Part shown: positions 17,714 to 27,118 of the stretch, piece after piece | How the letters are laid out: every line of letters starts with the position of its first letter | How positions within the stretch are numbered: position 1 is the first letter of the stretch | Source: Paraburkholderia dilworthii | GTDB lineage: Bacteria; Pseudomonadota; Gammaproteobacteria; Burkholderiales; Burkholderiaceae | Direction: 5' to 3' | Length of the DNA: 64,000 nt | Assembly (NCBI RefSeq): GCF_000472525.1 | Contig: NZ_AWZT01000008.1 | Span: forward strand, 62,210 to 126,209 | Translations under genes and position numbers: made by a program | Notes under the pieces: model-generated | Seen by the model: only the letters and a program-made list of their open reading frames with translations | What the model was told of the DNA's origin: nothing | The model's database searches: none

Positions 17714-18961
17714 ATGAAATTTCGCGCGATCATGGGCGCTTTGTGCGCCGCAGGTCTGATGTGTGGCGTCTCGGCCGTGCAGGCTGCCGAGTCGATCGAA
17801 GTGTTGCACTGGTGGACCTCGGGCGGCGAATCGAAAGCCGTCGGTGTCCTCAAGGACGACATGACGAAGCAGGGTTACACGTGGAAAGACTTTGCGGTTG
17901 CAGGTGGCGCGGGCGCGGCTGCCATGACGGCACTCAAGACGCAGGTGATCTCGGGCAACGCCCCGAGCGCCGCGCAGATCAAGGGCCCGCTGATTCAGGA
18001 CTGGGCTTCGCAAGGCGTGCTCGTGCCGATCGACTCGGTCGCGGGTGACTGGAAGAAGAATCTGCCGCCGGAAATCGACAAGATCATGCACGCGGACGGT
18101 CACTACGTCGCGGCGCCGTTCTCGGTGCATCGCGTGAACTGGCTTTACATCAACAAGGCTGCGCTCGATAAGGCAGGCGGCAAGGCGCCGACCACATGGC
18201 CGGAATTCTTTGCGGTGGCCGACAAGATGAAGGCCGCGGGCATCCAGCCGATCGCGATGGGTGGCCAGCCGTGGCAAGACCTGACGCTGTGGGAAGACGT
18301 CGTGCTGTCGCAAGGCGCGGACTTCTACAAGAAGGCGCTGGTCGACCTCGACGAAAAGACGCTGACGTCGGACAAGATGGTTGGCGTGTTCGACACCGTC
18401 CGCAAGATTCAGGGCTACTTCGACGCGGGCCGCACGGGCCGTGACTGGAACCTCGCCACGGCGATGGTCATCAACGGCAAGGCCGGCATGCAGTTCATGG
18501 GCGACTGGGCGAAGGGCGAATTCGCCAACGCCGGCAAGAAGTCGGGCTCGGACTACATCTGCGCCGCGGTGCCGGGCACGGAGAAGGCCTACACGTTCAA
18601 CGTCGACTCGTTCGTGTTCTTCCAGCAGAAAGGCCAGAAGGCGGCAACGCCGGGTCAACTGGCGCTCGCGAAAACCATCATGTCGCCGGATTTCCAGGAA
18701 CAGTTCAGCCTGAACAAGGGCTCGATTCCGGTTCGTCTGGGCGTGTCGATGGCCAAGTTCGACGACTGCGCGAAGAAGTCGTACGCGGATGAACAGGTCG
18801 CGATCAAGTCGGGCGGCTATGTGCCGTCGCTCGCACACGGCATGGCGCAACCGGATGCAGCAGCCGGCGCGATCTCCGACGTGGTCACGAAGTTCATGAA
18901 CTCGCAGCAGGATTCGAAGAGCGCGGTTGCAGCGCTCGCGAAGGCAGCGAAGACCAAGTAA
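17714..18961 (+). CDS. gtsA: Sugar (probably glucose) ABC transporter substrate-binding protein
   Basis: The 415-residue periplasmic binding protein of the family 1 (MalE-like) carbohydrate group has a Sec signal peptide (MKFRAIMGALCAAGLMCGVSAVQA, cleavage before AESIEVLHWW). Features typical of the glucose/mannose GtsA-type proteins include HWWTSGGESKAVGVL, GQPWQDLTLWEDV and an internal disulfide-type Cys pair (YICAAVPG and FDDCAKKSY). It captures sugar for the permeases encoded downstream. The glucose assignment rests on sequence resemblance plus the divergent zwf-pgl-glk operon. A very strong ribosome site (GGAGGAG) and a downstream hairpin fit high expression relative to the permeases. 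Confidence 0.9.
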   Translation: MKFRAIMGALCAAGLMCGVSAVQAAESIEVLHWWTSGGESKAVGVLKDDMTKQGYTWKDFAVAGGAGAAAMTALKTQVISGNAPSAAQIKGPLIQDWASQGVLVPIDSVAGDWKKNLPPEIDKIMHADGHYVAAPFSVHRVNWLYINKAALDKAGGKAPTTWPEFFAVADKMKAAGIQPIAMGGQPWQDLTLWEDVVLSQGADFYKKALVDLDEKTLTSDKMVGVFDTVRKIQGYFDAGRTGRDWNLATAMVINGKAGMQFMGDWAKGEFANAGKKSGSDYICAAVPGTEKAYTFNVDSFVFFQQKGQKAATPGQLALAKTIMSPDFQEQFSLNKGSIPVRLGVSMAKFDDCAKKSYADEQVAIKSGGYVPSLAHGMAQPDAAAGAISDVVTKFMNSQQDSKSAVAALAKAAKTK

Positions 18962-18971
18962 GTGAAGTGAT

Positions 18972-19006
18972 AAAGCGGCGCGCCCGGCGGTTGGGCGCGC
19001 CGCTTT
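18972..19006 (+). terminator. Intercistronic hairpin after gtsA
   Basis: Perfect 14-bp arms (18972-18985 and 18993-19006) enclose a 7-nt loop. There is no long U-tract, so it is more likely to stabilise the gtsA mRNA 3' end or cause partial termination than to end the operon. Confidence 0.55.
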
Positions 19007-19233
19007 GCGCCGCTGATGGCCTTCCGTTGAGCCGGATTGTGTTGCACCGTGCGATGTGGGCTTTCCGCTCCGCGGCGCCCGATGTAGATTCAGGCGCAGG
19101 CGGCTTCACCCTGGTTTCATAGAGTCACACCTATGCCGTTGCGGCTTCGCGTTTGTCACGTTCTCACGTTGCCGGTTTATCGTGTGCGTCGACGTGAGCG
19201 GCCGGGCGGTACAGTTTCAGCAGGAGTCGAGTA

Positions 19234-20172
19234 GTGACTGCTTCTATCAGCGGAAACGGGAAAACGGCTAGCGCCGCCCGCCGCGTGTCGCCTATGGCGG
19301 CCCTTGCCGATCGCTGGATTCCGAAGCTGGTGCTCGCACCCAGCGTCGTGATCAGCCTGGTCTTCGTGTATGGCTTCATTGCCATCACCGGCTATCTGTC
19401 GATGTCCAATTCGCGACTGATGCCGCGTTATGATTTTGTCGGCCTCGACCGTTATCGCGAACTGTTCGATAACGACGTGTTCTGGACGTCGGCGGCCAAC
19501 CTCGGCTGGTTCGGCATCCCGTTCATCGGTATCTGTATCGGTCTCGGTCTGTTCCTCGCGATCCTGCTCGATCAGCAGATCCGCAATGAAGGCGCGCTGC
19601 GCGCGGTGTTTCTCTACCCGATGGCGCTGTCGTTCATCGTGACCGGCACGGCGTGGCAATGGATCATGACGCCGAGCATCGGCCTCGAAAAAGTCTTTCA
19701 CGACTGGGGCTGGACGAGCTTCTCGTTCAGTTGGCTCGGCGACCCCGACAAGGCGATTTTCTGCGTCGTGATCGCGGCGGTGTGGCAATCCACCGGCTTC
19801 GTGATGGCGCTCTTCCTCGCGGGCCTGCGCGGTGTCGACGGTGAAATCTTCAAGGCCGCGCAGATGGACGGCGCGAACCTGCCCACCATCTATCGCAAGA
19901 TCGTGATTCCGAGCATGCGTCCGGTGTTTTTCTCGGTGCTGCTGATTCTTTGCCATATCACGATCAAGACCTTCGACCTGGTTGTCGCGTTGACGGCGGG
20001 CGGTCCAGGTACGTCGTCGTCGCTGCCGGCTATTTTCATGTATACGTTTTCGTTCAATCGCGGGCAGCTCGGCGTCGGCGCCGCATCGTCGATCATGATG
20101 CTCGCAACCGTAGTGGCCGTGCTCGTGCCGCTCATGTATCTGGAATCGAGGAGCACCCGCAATGCAGCCTAA
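19234..20172 (+). CDS. gtsB: Sugar ABC transporter permease (first subunit)
   Basis: This 312-residue integral membrane protein of the MalF/UgpA type has about six membrane segments. The conserved EAA loop is at GLRGVDGEIFKAAQMDGANLPTIYRKIVIPSM, which docks with the ATPase. The start is a GTG at 19234 preceded by CAGGAG. It lies 272 bases after gtsA, behind the intercistronic hairpin, and overlaps the next permease gene by 11 bases, indicating tight co-translation. It forms the inner-membrane pore with the downstream permease. Confidence 0.9.
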   Translation: MTASISGNGKTASAARRVSPMAALADRWIPKLVLAPSVVISLVFVYGFIAITGYLSMSNSRLMPRYDFVGLDRYRELFDNDVFWTSAANLGWFGIPFIGICIGLGLFLAILLDQQIRNEGALRAVFLYPMALSFIVTGTAWQWIMTPSIGLEKVFHDWGWTSFSFSWLGDPDKAIFCVVIAAVWQSTGFVMALFLAGLRGVDGEIFKAAQMDGANLPTIYRKIVIPSMRPVFFSVLLILCHITIKTFDLVVALTAGGPGTSSSLPAIFMYTFSFNRGQLGVGAASSIMMLATVVAVLVPLMYLESRSTRNAA

Positions 20173-21019
20173 AATGACGATCAGCCGCGCCGTCATTTAC
20201 GCGGCGTTGATACTGTTTGCCCTGTACTTCCTGTTTCCGCTGTACGTGATGCTGTCGACGTCGTTCAAGGACATCGACCAGTTGCGCACCGGCAACCTGC
20301 TCACGCCGCCTTCGCACTGGACCGTCGATCCCTGGATCAAGGCATGGAGCGGCGCGTGTACCGGCGTGCGTTGCGACGGCATGCAGCCGTTCTTCATGAA
20401 CTCGGTGCGGATGGTGATTCCGGCCGTGCTGATTTCGTCGATCATCGGCGCGTTCAACGGTTATGTGCTCACGCACTGGCGTTTCCGTGGCGCCGATCCG
20501 ATCTTCACGATGCTGCTGGTCGGCTGTTTCATTCCGTTCCAGGCGATCCTGCTGCCGATGGCGCGTTTCGAAGGCATGCTCGGCCTGTCGAACACAACGA
20601 CCGGTCTGGTGGTCGTGCACGTGATTTACGGTATCGCGTTCACCACGATGTTCTTCCGCAACTTCTACGTCAGCATTCCGGCTGAACTCGTGAAGGCCGC
20701 GCGTATCGACGGCGCTGGTTTCTTCACGATCTTCACGAAGATTCTGCTGCCTGTGTCGCTGCCGATTTTCATGGTCTGCCTGATCTGGCAATTCACGCAG
20801 ATCTGGAATGACTTCCTGTTCGGGATTGTGTTCTCCGGCGTCGATTCGATGCCGATCACGGTGGCGCTGAACAACCTCGTGAACACCTCGACCGGCGTGA
20901 AGGAATACAACGTGGACATGGCCGGCGCGATCATCGCCGCGTTGCCGACCTTGCTGGTCTACATCATCGCCGGACGCTATTTCGTGCGCGGCCTGACGGC
21001 GGGCGCGGTGAAGGGCTGA
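20162..21019 (+). CDS. gtsC: Sugar ABC transporter permease (second subunit)
   Basis: A 285-residue MalG/UgpE-type permease with an N-terminal membrane anchor, a periplasmic loop with two cysteines (GACTGVRCDGM) and about five further membrane segments. The EAA loop reads YVSIPAELVKAARIDGAGFFTIFTKILLPVSLP. Its start overlaps the end of gtsB. The C-terminal YIIAGRYFVRGLTAGAVKG is the standard family ending. It pairs with GtsB as the heterodimeric translocation pore. Confidence 0.92.
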   Translation: MQPKMTISRAVIYAALILFALYFLFPLYVMLSTSFKDIDQLRTGNLLTPPSHWTVDPWIKAWSGACTGVRCDGMQPFFMNSVRMVIPAVLISSIIGAFNGYVLTHWRFRGADPIFTMLLVGCFIPFQAILLPMARFEGMLGLSNTTTGLVVVHVIYGIAFTTMFFRNFYVSIPAELVKAARIDGAGFFTIFTKILLPVSLPIFMVCLIWQFTQIWNDFLFGIVFSGVDSMPITVALNNLVNTSTGVKEYNVDMAGAIIAALPTLLVYIIAGRYFVRGLTAGAVKG

Positions 21020-21042
21020 ACCACGCTAACCATCCGAGCGCG

Positions 21043-21075
21043 GCGGCGCTACGTGACGAACACGTGAAGCGCCGC
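21043..21075 (+). repeat. Intercistronic inverted repeat between gtsC and gtsD
   Basis: GCGGCGCT (21043-21050) pairs with AGCGCCGC (21068-21075), and the inner ACGTG/CACGT arms extend the stem with a 2-base bulge. It resembles the REP-like hairpins often found between ABC transporter genes; no U-tract follows. Confidence 0.5.
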
Positions 21076-21128
21076 TGATACCCGACAAGACGTTTTCAAG
21101 CAGTACCAGAGACAAGAGGATTCACAGC

Positions 21129-22244
21129 ATGGCAAGCCTTTCCATCCGTGACGTGTACAAGACTTACCCGAACGGGGTGCCGGTTCTGAAGGGTGTCAAC
21201 ATCGACATCGAAGACGGCCAGTTCCTGATTCTGGTCGGCGGCTCGGGCTGCGGTAAGTCGACGCTGCTCAACATGATTGCCGGTCTCGAAACCGTGACCA
21301 AGGGCGAGATCCAGATTGACGGCAAGACGGTGAACAATCTGTCGCCGAAGGATCGCGACATCGCAATGGTGTTCCAGTCGTACGCGCTGTATCCGTCGAT
21401 GACGGTGCGCGAGAACATCTCCTTCGGCCTGAATATCCGCAAGGTGCCGAAGCAGGAGCAAGCGCAGATCGTCGACCGCGTGTCGAACACGCTGCAAATT
21501 ACTCACCTGCTGGACCGCAAGCCGGGCCAGTTGTCCGGTGGCCAGCGTCAGCGCGTGGCAATGGGGCGTGCTCTCGCGCGCGACCCAGTGATGTTCCTGT
21601 TCGACGAGCCGCTGTCGAACCTCGACGCCAAGCTGCGTATCGAAATGCGTTCGGAAATCAAGCTGCTGCATCAGCGCCTCGGTACGACGATCGTCTACGT
21701 GACGCACGATCAGATCGAAGCGATGACGCTCGGCGACCGCATTGCGGTGATGAAGGACGGCATCGTGCAGCAGTTCGGCGCGCCGCAGGACATTTACGAT
21801 TCGCCGTCGAACCTGTTCGTGGCCGGCTTTATCGGTGCGCCGCCGATGAACTTCATTCAGGGCAAGCTCGTCGAGCAGGGCGCGGGCGTCGGCATCGAAC
21901 TTGATACGGGCGTTGCTCGCACGGTGCTGAACCTGCCGTTCGATTCGGCGAAGGTCAAGTCGCACGTCGGCCGCGAAGTGATTCTCGGCTTGCGGCCGGA
22001 ACGCATCACCGATTCGCGCGGCGCGCATGGCGACCACGCCAAGCTGCAACAGATCGAAGTGAAGGTCGACGTGATCGAGCCGACCGGTCCGGACACGCTC
22101 GTCTTCGCGCAGGTCAACGGCAAGCGCGTGGTGAGCCGCGTGCACCCGGCTTCCAATCCGCAGCCGTTGACGAACACGACGCTGCTGTTCGATACGTCGA
22201 AGGCGGTGTTGTTCGATCCGTCGAATGAAGAGCGGATTGCCTGA
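21129..22244 (+). CDS. gtsD: Sugar ABC transporter ATP-binding protein (MalK/UgpC family)
   Basis: The 371-residue ATPase energises the importer. Walker A is GGSGCGKST (residues ~37-45), the Q-loop is FQSYALYPSMTV, the signature is LSGGQRQRVAMGRAL, Walker B is VMFLFDEPLSNLD and the switch His is in YVTHDQIEAMT. A C-terminal TOBE/OB domain (GLRPERI, VIEPTGPDTLVF) is of the regulatory type seen in MalK/UgpC. Its ribosome site AGAGGA precedes the ATG. It is last of the operon and is followed by a strong bidirectional terminator. Confidence 0.95.
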   Translation: MASLSIRDVYKTYPNGVPVLKGVNIDIEDGQFLILVGGSGCGKSTLLNMIAGLETVTKGEIQIDGKTVNNLSPKDRDIAMVFQSYALYPSMTVRENISFGLNIRKVPKQEQAQIVDRVSNTLQITHLLDRKPGQLSGGQRQRVAMGRALARDPVMFLFDEPLSNLDAKLRIEMRSEIKLLHQRLGTTIVYVTHDQIEAMTLGDRIAVMKDGIVQQFGAPQDIYDSPSNLFVAGFIGAPPMNFIQGKLVEQGAGVGIELDTGVARTVLNLPFDSAKVKSHVGREVILGLRPERITDSRGAHGDHAKLQQIEVKVDVIEPTGPDTLVFAQVNGKRVVSRVHPASNPQPLTNTTLLFDTSKAVLFDPSNEERIA

Positions 22245-22292
22245 GCGGATTGCCTGCGCGCGAATCCGGGCGCAGCATCTCGTCTGAATGAC

Positions 22293-22328
22293 AAAAGCCC
22301 CTTGCGTCTCACCACGCAAGGGGCTTTT
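22293..22328. terminator. Bidirectional terminator between gtsD and LysR gene
   Basis: Perfect 15-bp arms (22293-22307 and 22314-22328) start with AAAA and end with TTTT around a 6-nt loop, so the hairpin can terminate transcripts arriving from both convergent genes. Confidence 0.85.
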
Positions 22329-22340
22329 CGCTGCATGGCG

Positions 22341-23258
22341 TCAAGCCTCCGGAATGCGCAGATCCGGATTGTTGCGCACGAGTTCCGTTACCCATTCGGT
22401 GAATGCGCGCAGCCGCGAACTCAGATTGCGGCGATGCGCGTAAAGGATCGACAGCGGTGTGCTGGGGCTCGTGTAGTTCGTGAGGATTTCCTTGAGCACA
22501 CCGCGCTCGATCAGATGCGCGACCATGAAGCGCGACGGCTGTATGATGCCGTGGCCGAGCGCGCCCGCACGAATGTAGACCGAGCCGTCGTTCACCGCGA
22601 GCACGCTTTTCATCGCGACCTTCGTGATCTCGCCGTTCACTTCGTATTCGAACGGAAAAGTCCTGCCGGTGCGCGCCGACACATAATTGACAGCGCGATG
22701 CTCGCTCAACTGTTCCAGCGTGGTCGGCGTGCCGTGTTTCTCGAGGTACGCGGGCGACGCGCATGTGACGATCCGCGCCTGGCCGATGCGCCGCGCGACG
22801 AGGCTCGACTCTTCCGGCGTGCCCATGCGGATTACGCAATCCACCGCGTCCTGGATCAGATCGATGTTGCGGTCGGCGAGACCGAGACGCACGTCGATTT
22901 CGGGGTAGCGCTGGTAGAAGTCGTCGAGTGCGGGCAAAAGCAGCGCACGGGCGAGCGTGCCGGACGTATCCACGCGGATCGTGCCCACCGGATTTTCGCG
23001 CTTGTTCGACAGCGACGACTCCGCGTCGGCGACTTCGGCGAGAATGCGCACGCAGCGGTCGTAGAAGAGCGCGCCGTCTTCCGTAACGCTGACCTGGCGC
23101 GTCGAGCGATTCAACAGCCGCACGCCGACGTGTTCTTCGAGCGCCTGAATCGTCCGGCTGACTTTGGCGCGCGGCAGGTCGAGCGATTCGGATACTTTGG
23201 TGAAGCTGTTCGCCTCGACCACACGCGTAAATATCTCCATCGCTTCAAAACGGTCCAT
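22341..23258 (-). CDS. LysR-family transcriptional regulator
   Basis: The 305-residue protein has an N-terminal winged HTH (MDRFEAMEIFTRVVEANSFT, then SLDLPRAKVSRTIQALEEHVGVRLLNRSTR) and a type 2 periplasmic-binding-like effector domain. It belongs to the CrgA/DsdC-like subgroup typified by METFTRVVE-like N-termini. Targets cannot be read from the sequence. The neighbour on the same strand is a glutathione S-transferase gene ending 90 bases upstream, a possible but unproven target. Confidence 0.93.
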   Translation of the reverse strand: MDRFEAMEIFTRVVEANSFTKVSESLDLPRAKVSRTIQALEEHVGVRLLNRSTRQVSVTEDGALFYDRCVRILAEVADAESSLSNKRENPVGTIRVDTSGTLARALLLPALDDFYQRYPEIDVRLGLADRNIDLIQDAVDCVIRMGTPEESSLVARRIGQARIVTCASPAYLEKHGTPTTLEQLSEHRAVNYVSARTGRTFPFEYEVNGEITKVAMKSVLAVNDGSVYIRAGALGHGIIQPSRFMVAHLIERGVLKEILTNYTSPSTPLSILYAHRRNLSSRLRAFTEWVTELVRNNPDLRIPEA

Positions 23259-23348
23259 GTTTGGCCTTGTGAGTGATTGGCGGAAATAGGTTCGACGTGA
23301 AGTGTATAGGCTGAACTTGATGTTGTCCGCAAGGGGGCGGTGGGGCGC

Positions 23349-24008
23349 TCAGTCCCGCTCAGGCGCGCCCAGCGGGAACAGCGGACGATACGGCCGCGCT
23401 TCGTCGACCGCGCGTGCGAACGACGGACGCGCCAACAGCCGCTCGCGATAGGCGCGCACATGCGCAAACGACGGATCGATTGCGTGCGTCCAGTCGGCGT
23501 AAAAGAGGAACGGCGCGGCGCCGCAATCGGCGAGGCTGAATGTGTCGCCTGCGGCCCATTGGCGCCCGGCCATCACGTTGTCGAGCCATGCATAGGCGGT
23601 GTCGAGCATCGCGCGAGCTTCCGAGACGCCGCGCGCGTCGCGTTCCGCTTGTGGGCGCAAGCTGTCTCCGACGATTCTTTGCTGCGGCGTCGAAATATAG
23701 TTGTCGAAGAAGCGATCCATGCTGCGCACCTCGAGCGCCGCGCGGGCGTCGGCCGGTAGAAGCGGCACCGGCCCCGGATGATACAAGCCAAGATATTCGA
23801 CGATGATGCTCGCCTCCGTCACCGTTCGGCTGCCGTCGACCAGAACCGGAAAGCGTTTGATCGGCCACAGCGCGGCGAACTCGGCCATGATTCGCGGATC
23901 ATCGTGCGCGAGCAGGCGGAACTCGAACGGCGTGCCGTTCTCGTAGAGCGCGATGAGGGCCTTTTGACAGTAAGAGGAGAAGGGGTGGGCGTATAGCTTC
24001 GGGCTCAT
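23349..24008 (-). CDS. Glutathione S-transferase family protein
   Basis: The 219-residue cytosolic GST has an N-terminal thioredoxin-like domain (KLYAHPFSSYCQKALIALYENGTPFEF, with SSYC at the usual active-site position; RFPVLVDGSRTVTEASIIVEYL) and a helical C-terminal domain (GDTFSLADCGAAPFLFYADW). It likely conjugates or reduces electrophiles with glutathione. The ATG at 24006-24008 is chosen because AAGGTGA lies at good distance; an in-frame GTG three codons earlier is less likely. Confidence 0.9.
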   Translation of the reverse strand: MSPKLYAHPFSSYCQKALIALYENGTPFEFRLLAHDDPRIMAEFAALWPIKRFPVLVDGSRTVTEASIIVEYLGLYHPGPVPLLPADARAALEVRSMDRFFDNYISTPQQRIVGDSLRPQAERDARGVSEARAMLDTAYAWLDNVMAGRQWAAGDTFSLADCGAAPFLFYADWTHAIDPSFAHVRAYRERLLARPSFARAVDEARPYRPLFPLGAPERD

Positions 24009-24127
24009 CGTGGTCACCTTGGAGAGGGCGGGTTCGCTGCGGACCCAGCGAAGAATTGTGGGCCGCGTTTACATCACGACGAACGAATGCGATGCAAATC
24101 GACAGGCCTTCCGCAAGCAAGGTCGAC

Positions 24128-24151
24128 TACGGCTACGGCTACGGCTACGGC
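24128..24151 (+). repeat. Hexanucleotide tandem repeat TACGGC x4
   Basis: Four exact copies of TACGGC lie in the gap between the GST gene and the TRIC-family gene. Probably a simple-sequence tract with no assigned role. Confidence 0.8.
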
Positions 24152-24164
24152 ATATCCAAGGCCG

Positions 24165-24788
24165 CTAATGCGGCAGACGCACATCAAGCCTGAACGTTGC
24201 AAGCCGCGACAGCAGAATAAAGGCGGTCGCGATCAGCACGCTATACACCGTGTCGAAGTTCACATAGTCCAGCAACGCATACAGCCAGCAGCCGACGAAT
24301 GCGCATGTCGCGTAAGGCCGCGAGTCGCGCAGAATCAACGGCACTTCGTTGCACAGCACGTCGCGGATCACGCCGCCGAATACGCCCGTCGCCACGCCCA
24401 TCATCACGGACGTGAACCACGGCATCTGCGCGTCGTGCGCGATCGAGGTTCCCGCGATGCTGAAAAGGCCGAGGCCGATTGCGTCGGCCACCAGCAGCAC
24501 GCGCTCGGACAGCAGGCGCGAGGTCATCTTGAGCAAGGTGGGCGCGAACAGGGACATCACGAAGATCGCGATCAGGTATTCCTGATGCTCGACCCAGTAG
24601 AACGGGCGGCGTTCCAGCAGCACGTCGCGCAGCGTGCCGCCGCCGAAGGCCGTGGCGATCGCGACGAGAAAGGTGCCCACTGCATCGAGCCGGCGCGTCT
24701 TCGCCTCGATGAAACCGGAAATGGCGTACGCAAAAATTGCCAGCGCTTCCATGAAGGTGAGCGCGAGCGTGAGCCTCGGATGGATCAC
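24165..24788 (-). CDS. TRIC-type (UPF0126) cation channel family protein
   Basis: The 207-residue protein is almost all membrane-spanning, with two repeated three-helix units, each carrying the family's Gly-rich motif: ATAFGGGTLRDVLL and GVATGVFGGVIRDVLC. These are the YadS/YicG/UPF0126 signatures; structures of relatives show trimeric intracellular-cation-type channels. The ion carried here is unknown. The start is a GTG at 24786-24788 that overlaps the TGA of the upstream Smr gene (GTGA), implying translational coupling. Confidence 0.9.
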   Translation of the reverse strand: MIHPRLTLALTFMEALAIFAYAISGFIEAKTRRLDAVGTFLVAIATAFGGGTLRDVLLERRPFYWVEHQEYLIAIFVMSLFAPTLLKMTSRLLSERVLLVADAIGLGLFSIAGTSIAHDAQMPWFTSVMMGVATGVFGGVIRDVLCNEVPLILRDSRPYATCAFVGCWLYALLDYVNFDTVYSVLIATAFILLSRLATFRLDVRLPH

Positions 24789-25555
24789 TGCGGCTCCGTG
24801 AAAGGCCTGGCGTGAGCCGGCGTGGCGCCCGGCTGCAGCAGCACTACCACCGCGCCGGCGCCGCCGTCATGCGGGCGCGCCTGGCAAAACGCGATCACCT
24901 CGTTCTTCTGCACGAGCCACGCGCGCACCTTGCCCTTGAGCACCGGTTCCTTGCCGATCGAGCCCAACCCCTTGCCGTGAATCACGCGCAGACAGCGCAA
25001 GCCGCGCTTTACCGATTCGCGGATGAACTCGGCCAGCGCCTCGCGCGCTTCCTCGCGCCGCATGCCATGCAGGTCGATCTGCGCCTGCACGATCCAGTCG
25101 CCGCGCCGGAGTTTTCGCACGACTTCCTGACTGACGCCGGGCCGGCAGTAGGAGAGCGTTTCGTCGGTGTCGAGCAGCACCTCGGGATCGAACTCGTCGG
25201 AAATCGCTTCGTGCAGCACGGCTTCTTCGTCGAGCCGCGTTTGCACCGGCAGCGGCGGTGGAGGATTGCGCGGCAACGACGCGCGTGGCGGCACCGCGAG
25301 CGGCGCGACTTCGCCGATCTCGCGCCGAAACAGATCGGCGTCCATGGCAGCTTCGCGCTGTGCGGCCGCCGCGGCCGCGCGTTCGCGCTCGCGCCGTTGT
25401 GCGTCGACCTTCAACGCATCGCGCAGCGCGCCGAGGCCCGCCAGGCCCGCCGCCGGCTCGATTGCCGGCTTGGCGACGGGCGTAGCGGGTTCCGGCGCGG
25501 GTCGCGCAGCGGCGCGGGCGCGCTTGGGCTCGTTCGGATGAGGCAGATTCTTCAT
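24785..25555 (-). CDS. Smr domain protein
   Basis: The 256-residue protein has a low-complexity Ala/Pro/Arg N-terminus (residues 1 to ~110) and a C-terminal Smr (small MutS-related) domain: QIDLHGMRREEAREALAEFI, RCLRVIHGKGLGSIG and VIAFCQARPHDGGAGAVVVLLQ. Smr domains are nicking endonucleases or RNA endonucleases; this stand-alone form resembles SmrA/YdaL. I start at the ATG at 25553-25555 (MKNLPHPNEPK), because the open frame upstream runs through a decamer repeat and lacks homology. Its stop overlaps the start of the TRIC-family gene. Confidence 0.9.
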   Translation of the reverse strand: MKNLPHPNEPKRARAAARPAPEPATPVAKPAIEPAAGLAGLGALRDALKVDAQRRERERAAAAAAQREAAMDADLFRREIGEVAPLAVPPRASLPRNPPPPLPVQTRLDEEAVLHEAISDEFDPEVLLDTDETLSYCRPGVSQEVVRKLRRGDWIVQAQIDLHGMRREEAREALAEFIRESVKRGLRCLRVIHGKGLGSIGKEPVLKGKVRAWLVQKNEVIAFCQARPHDGGAGAVVVLLQPGATPAHARPFTEPQ

Positions 25556-25583
25556 AGCGGCAATACACGCGGAAAATGAGTCG

Positions 25584-25623
25584 GGCACACGGCGGCACAC
25601 GGCGGCACACGGCGGCACACGGC
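25584..25623. repeat. Decamer tandem repeat GGCACACGGC x4
   Basis: Four exact 10-bp copies lie upstream of the Smr gene. Copy number is likely to vary between strains by slippage. It sits in the untranslated region between trxB and the Smr gene. Confidence 0.85.
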
Positions 25624-25654
25624 GTCTCGCGCGGCCGGATAAAAGGCTGAATGC

Positions 25655-25687
25655 AAAAAGGCCGCCGGCTTGTGAGCCGCGGCCTTT
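25655..25687 (-). terminator. Terminator of trxB
   Basis: AAAGGCCGCGGCT and AGCCGGCGGCCTTT pair with one bulge around a short loop; on the minus strand TTTTTG follows. It lies 70 bases past the trxB stop. Confidence 0.75.
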
Positions 25688-25756
25688 CATCGAGCGAGCG
25701 GCCGGGCAAGGCCCAGCCGCTATTTTACCGTTGCGTTCGCGAACGAGCGCTGCCGA

Positions 25757-27118
<1,362 letters not shown>

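Noticed and set aside
24128..24151. TACGGC array as a CRISPR or regulatory repeat
   Set aside because: Only six-base units with no spacers; a simple-sequence tract.
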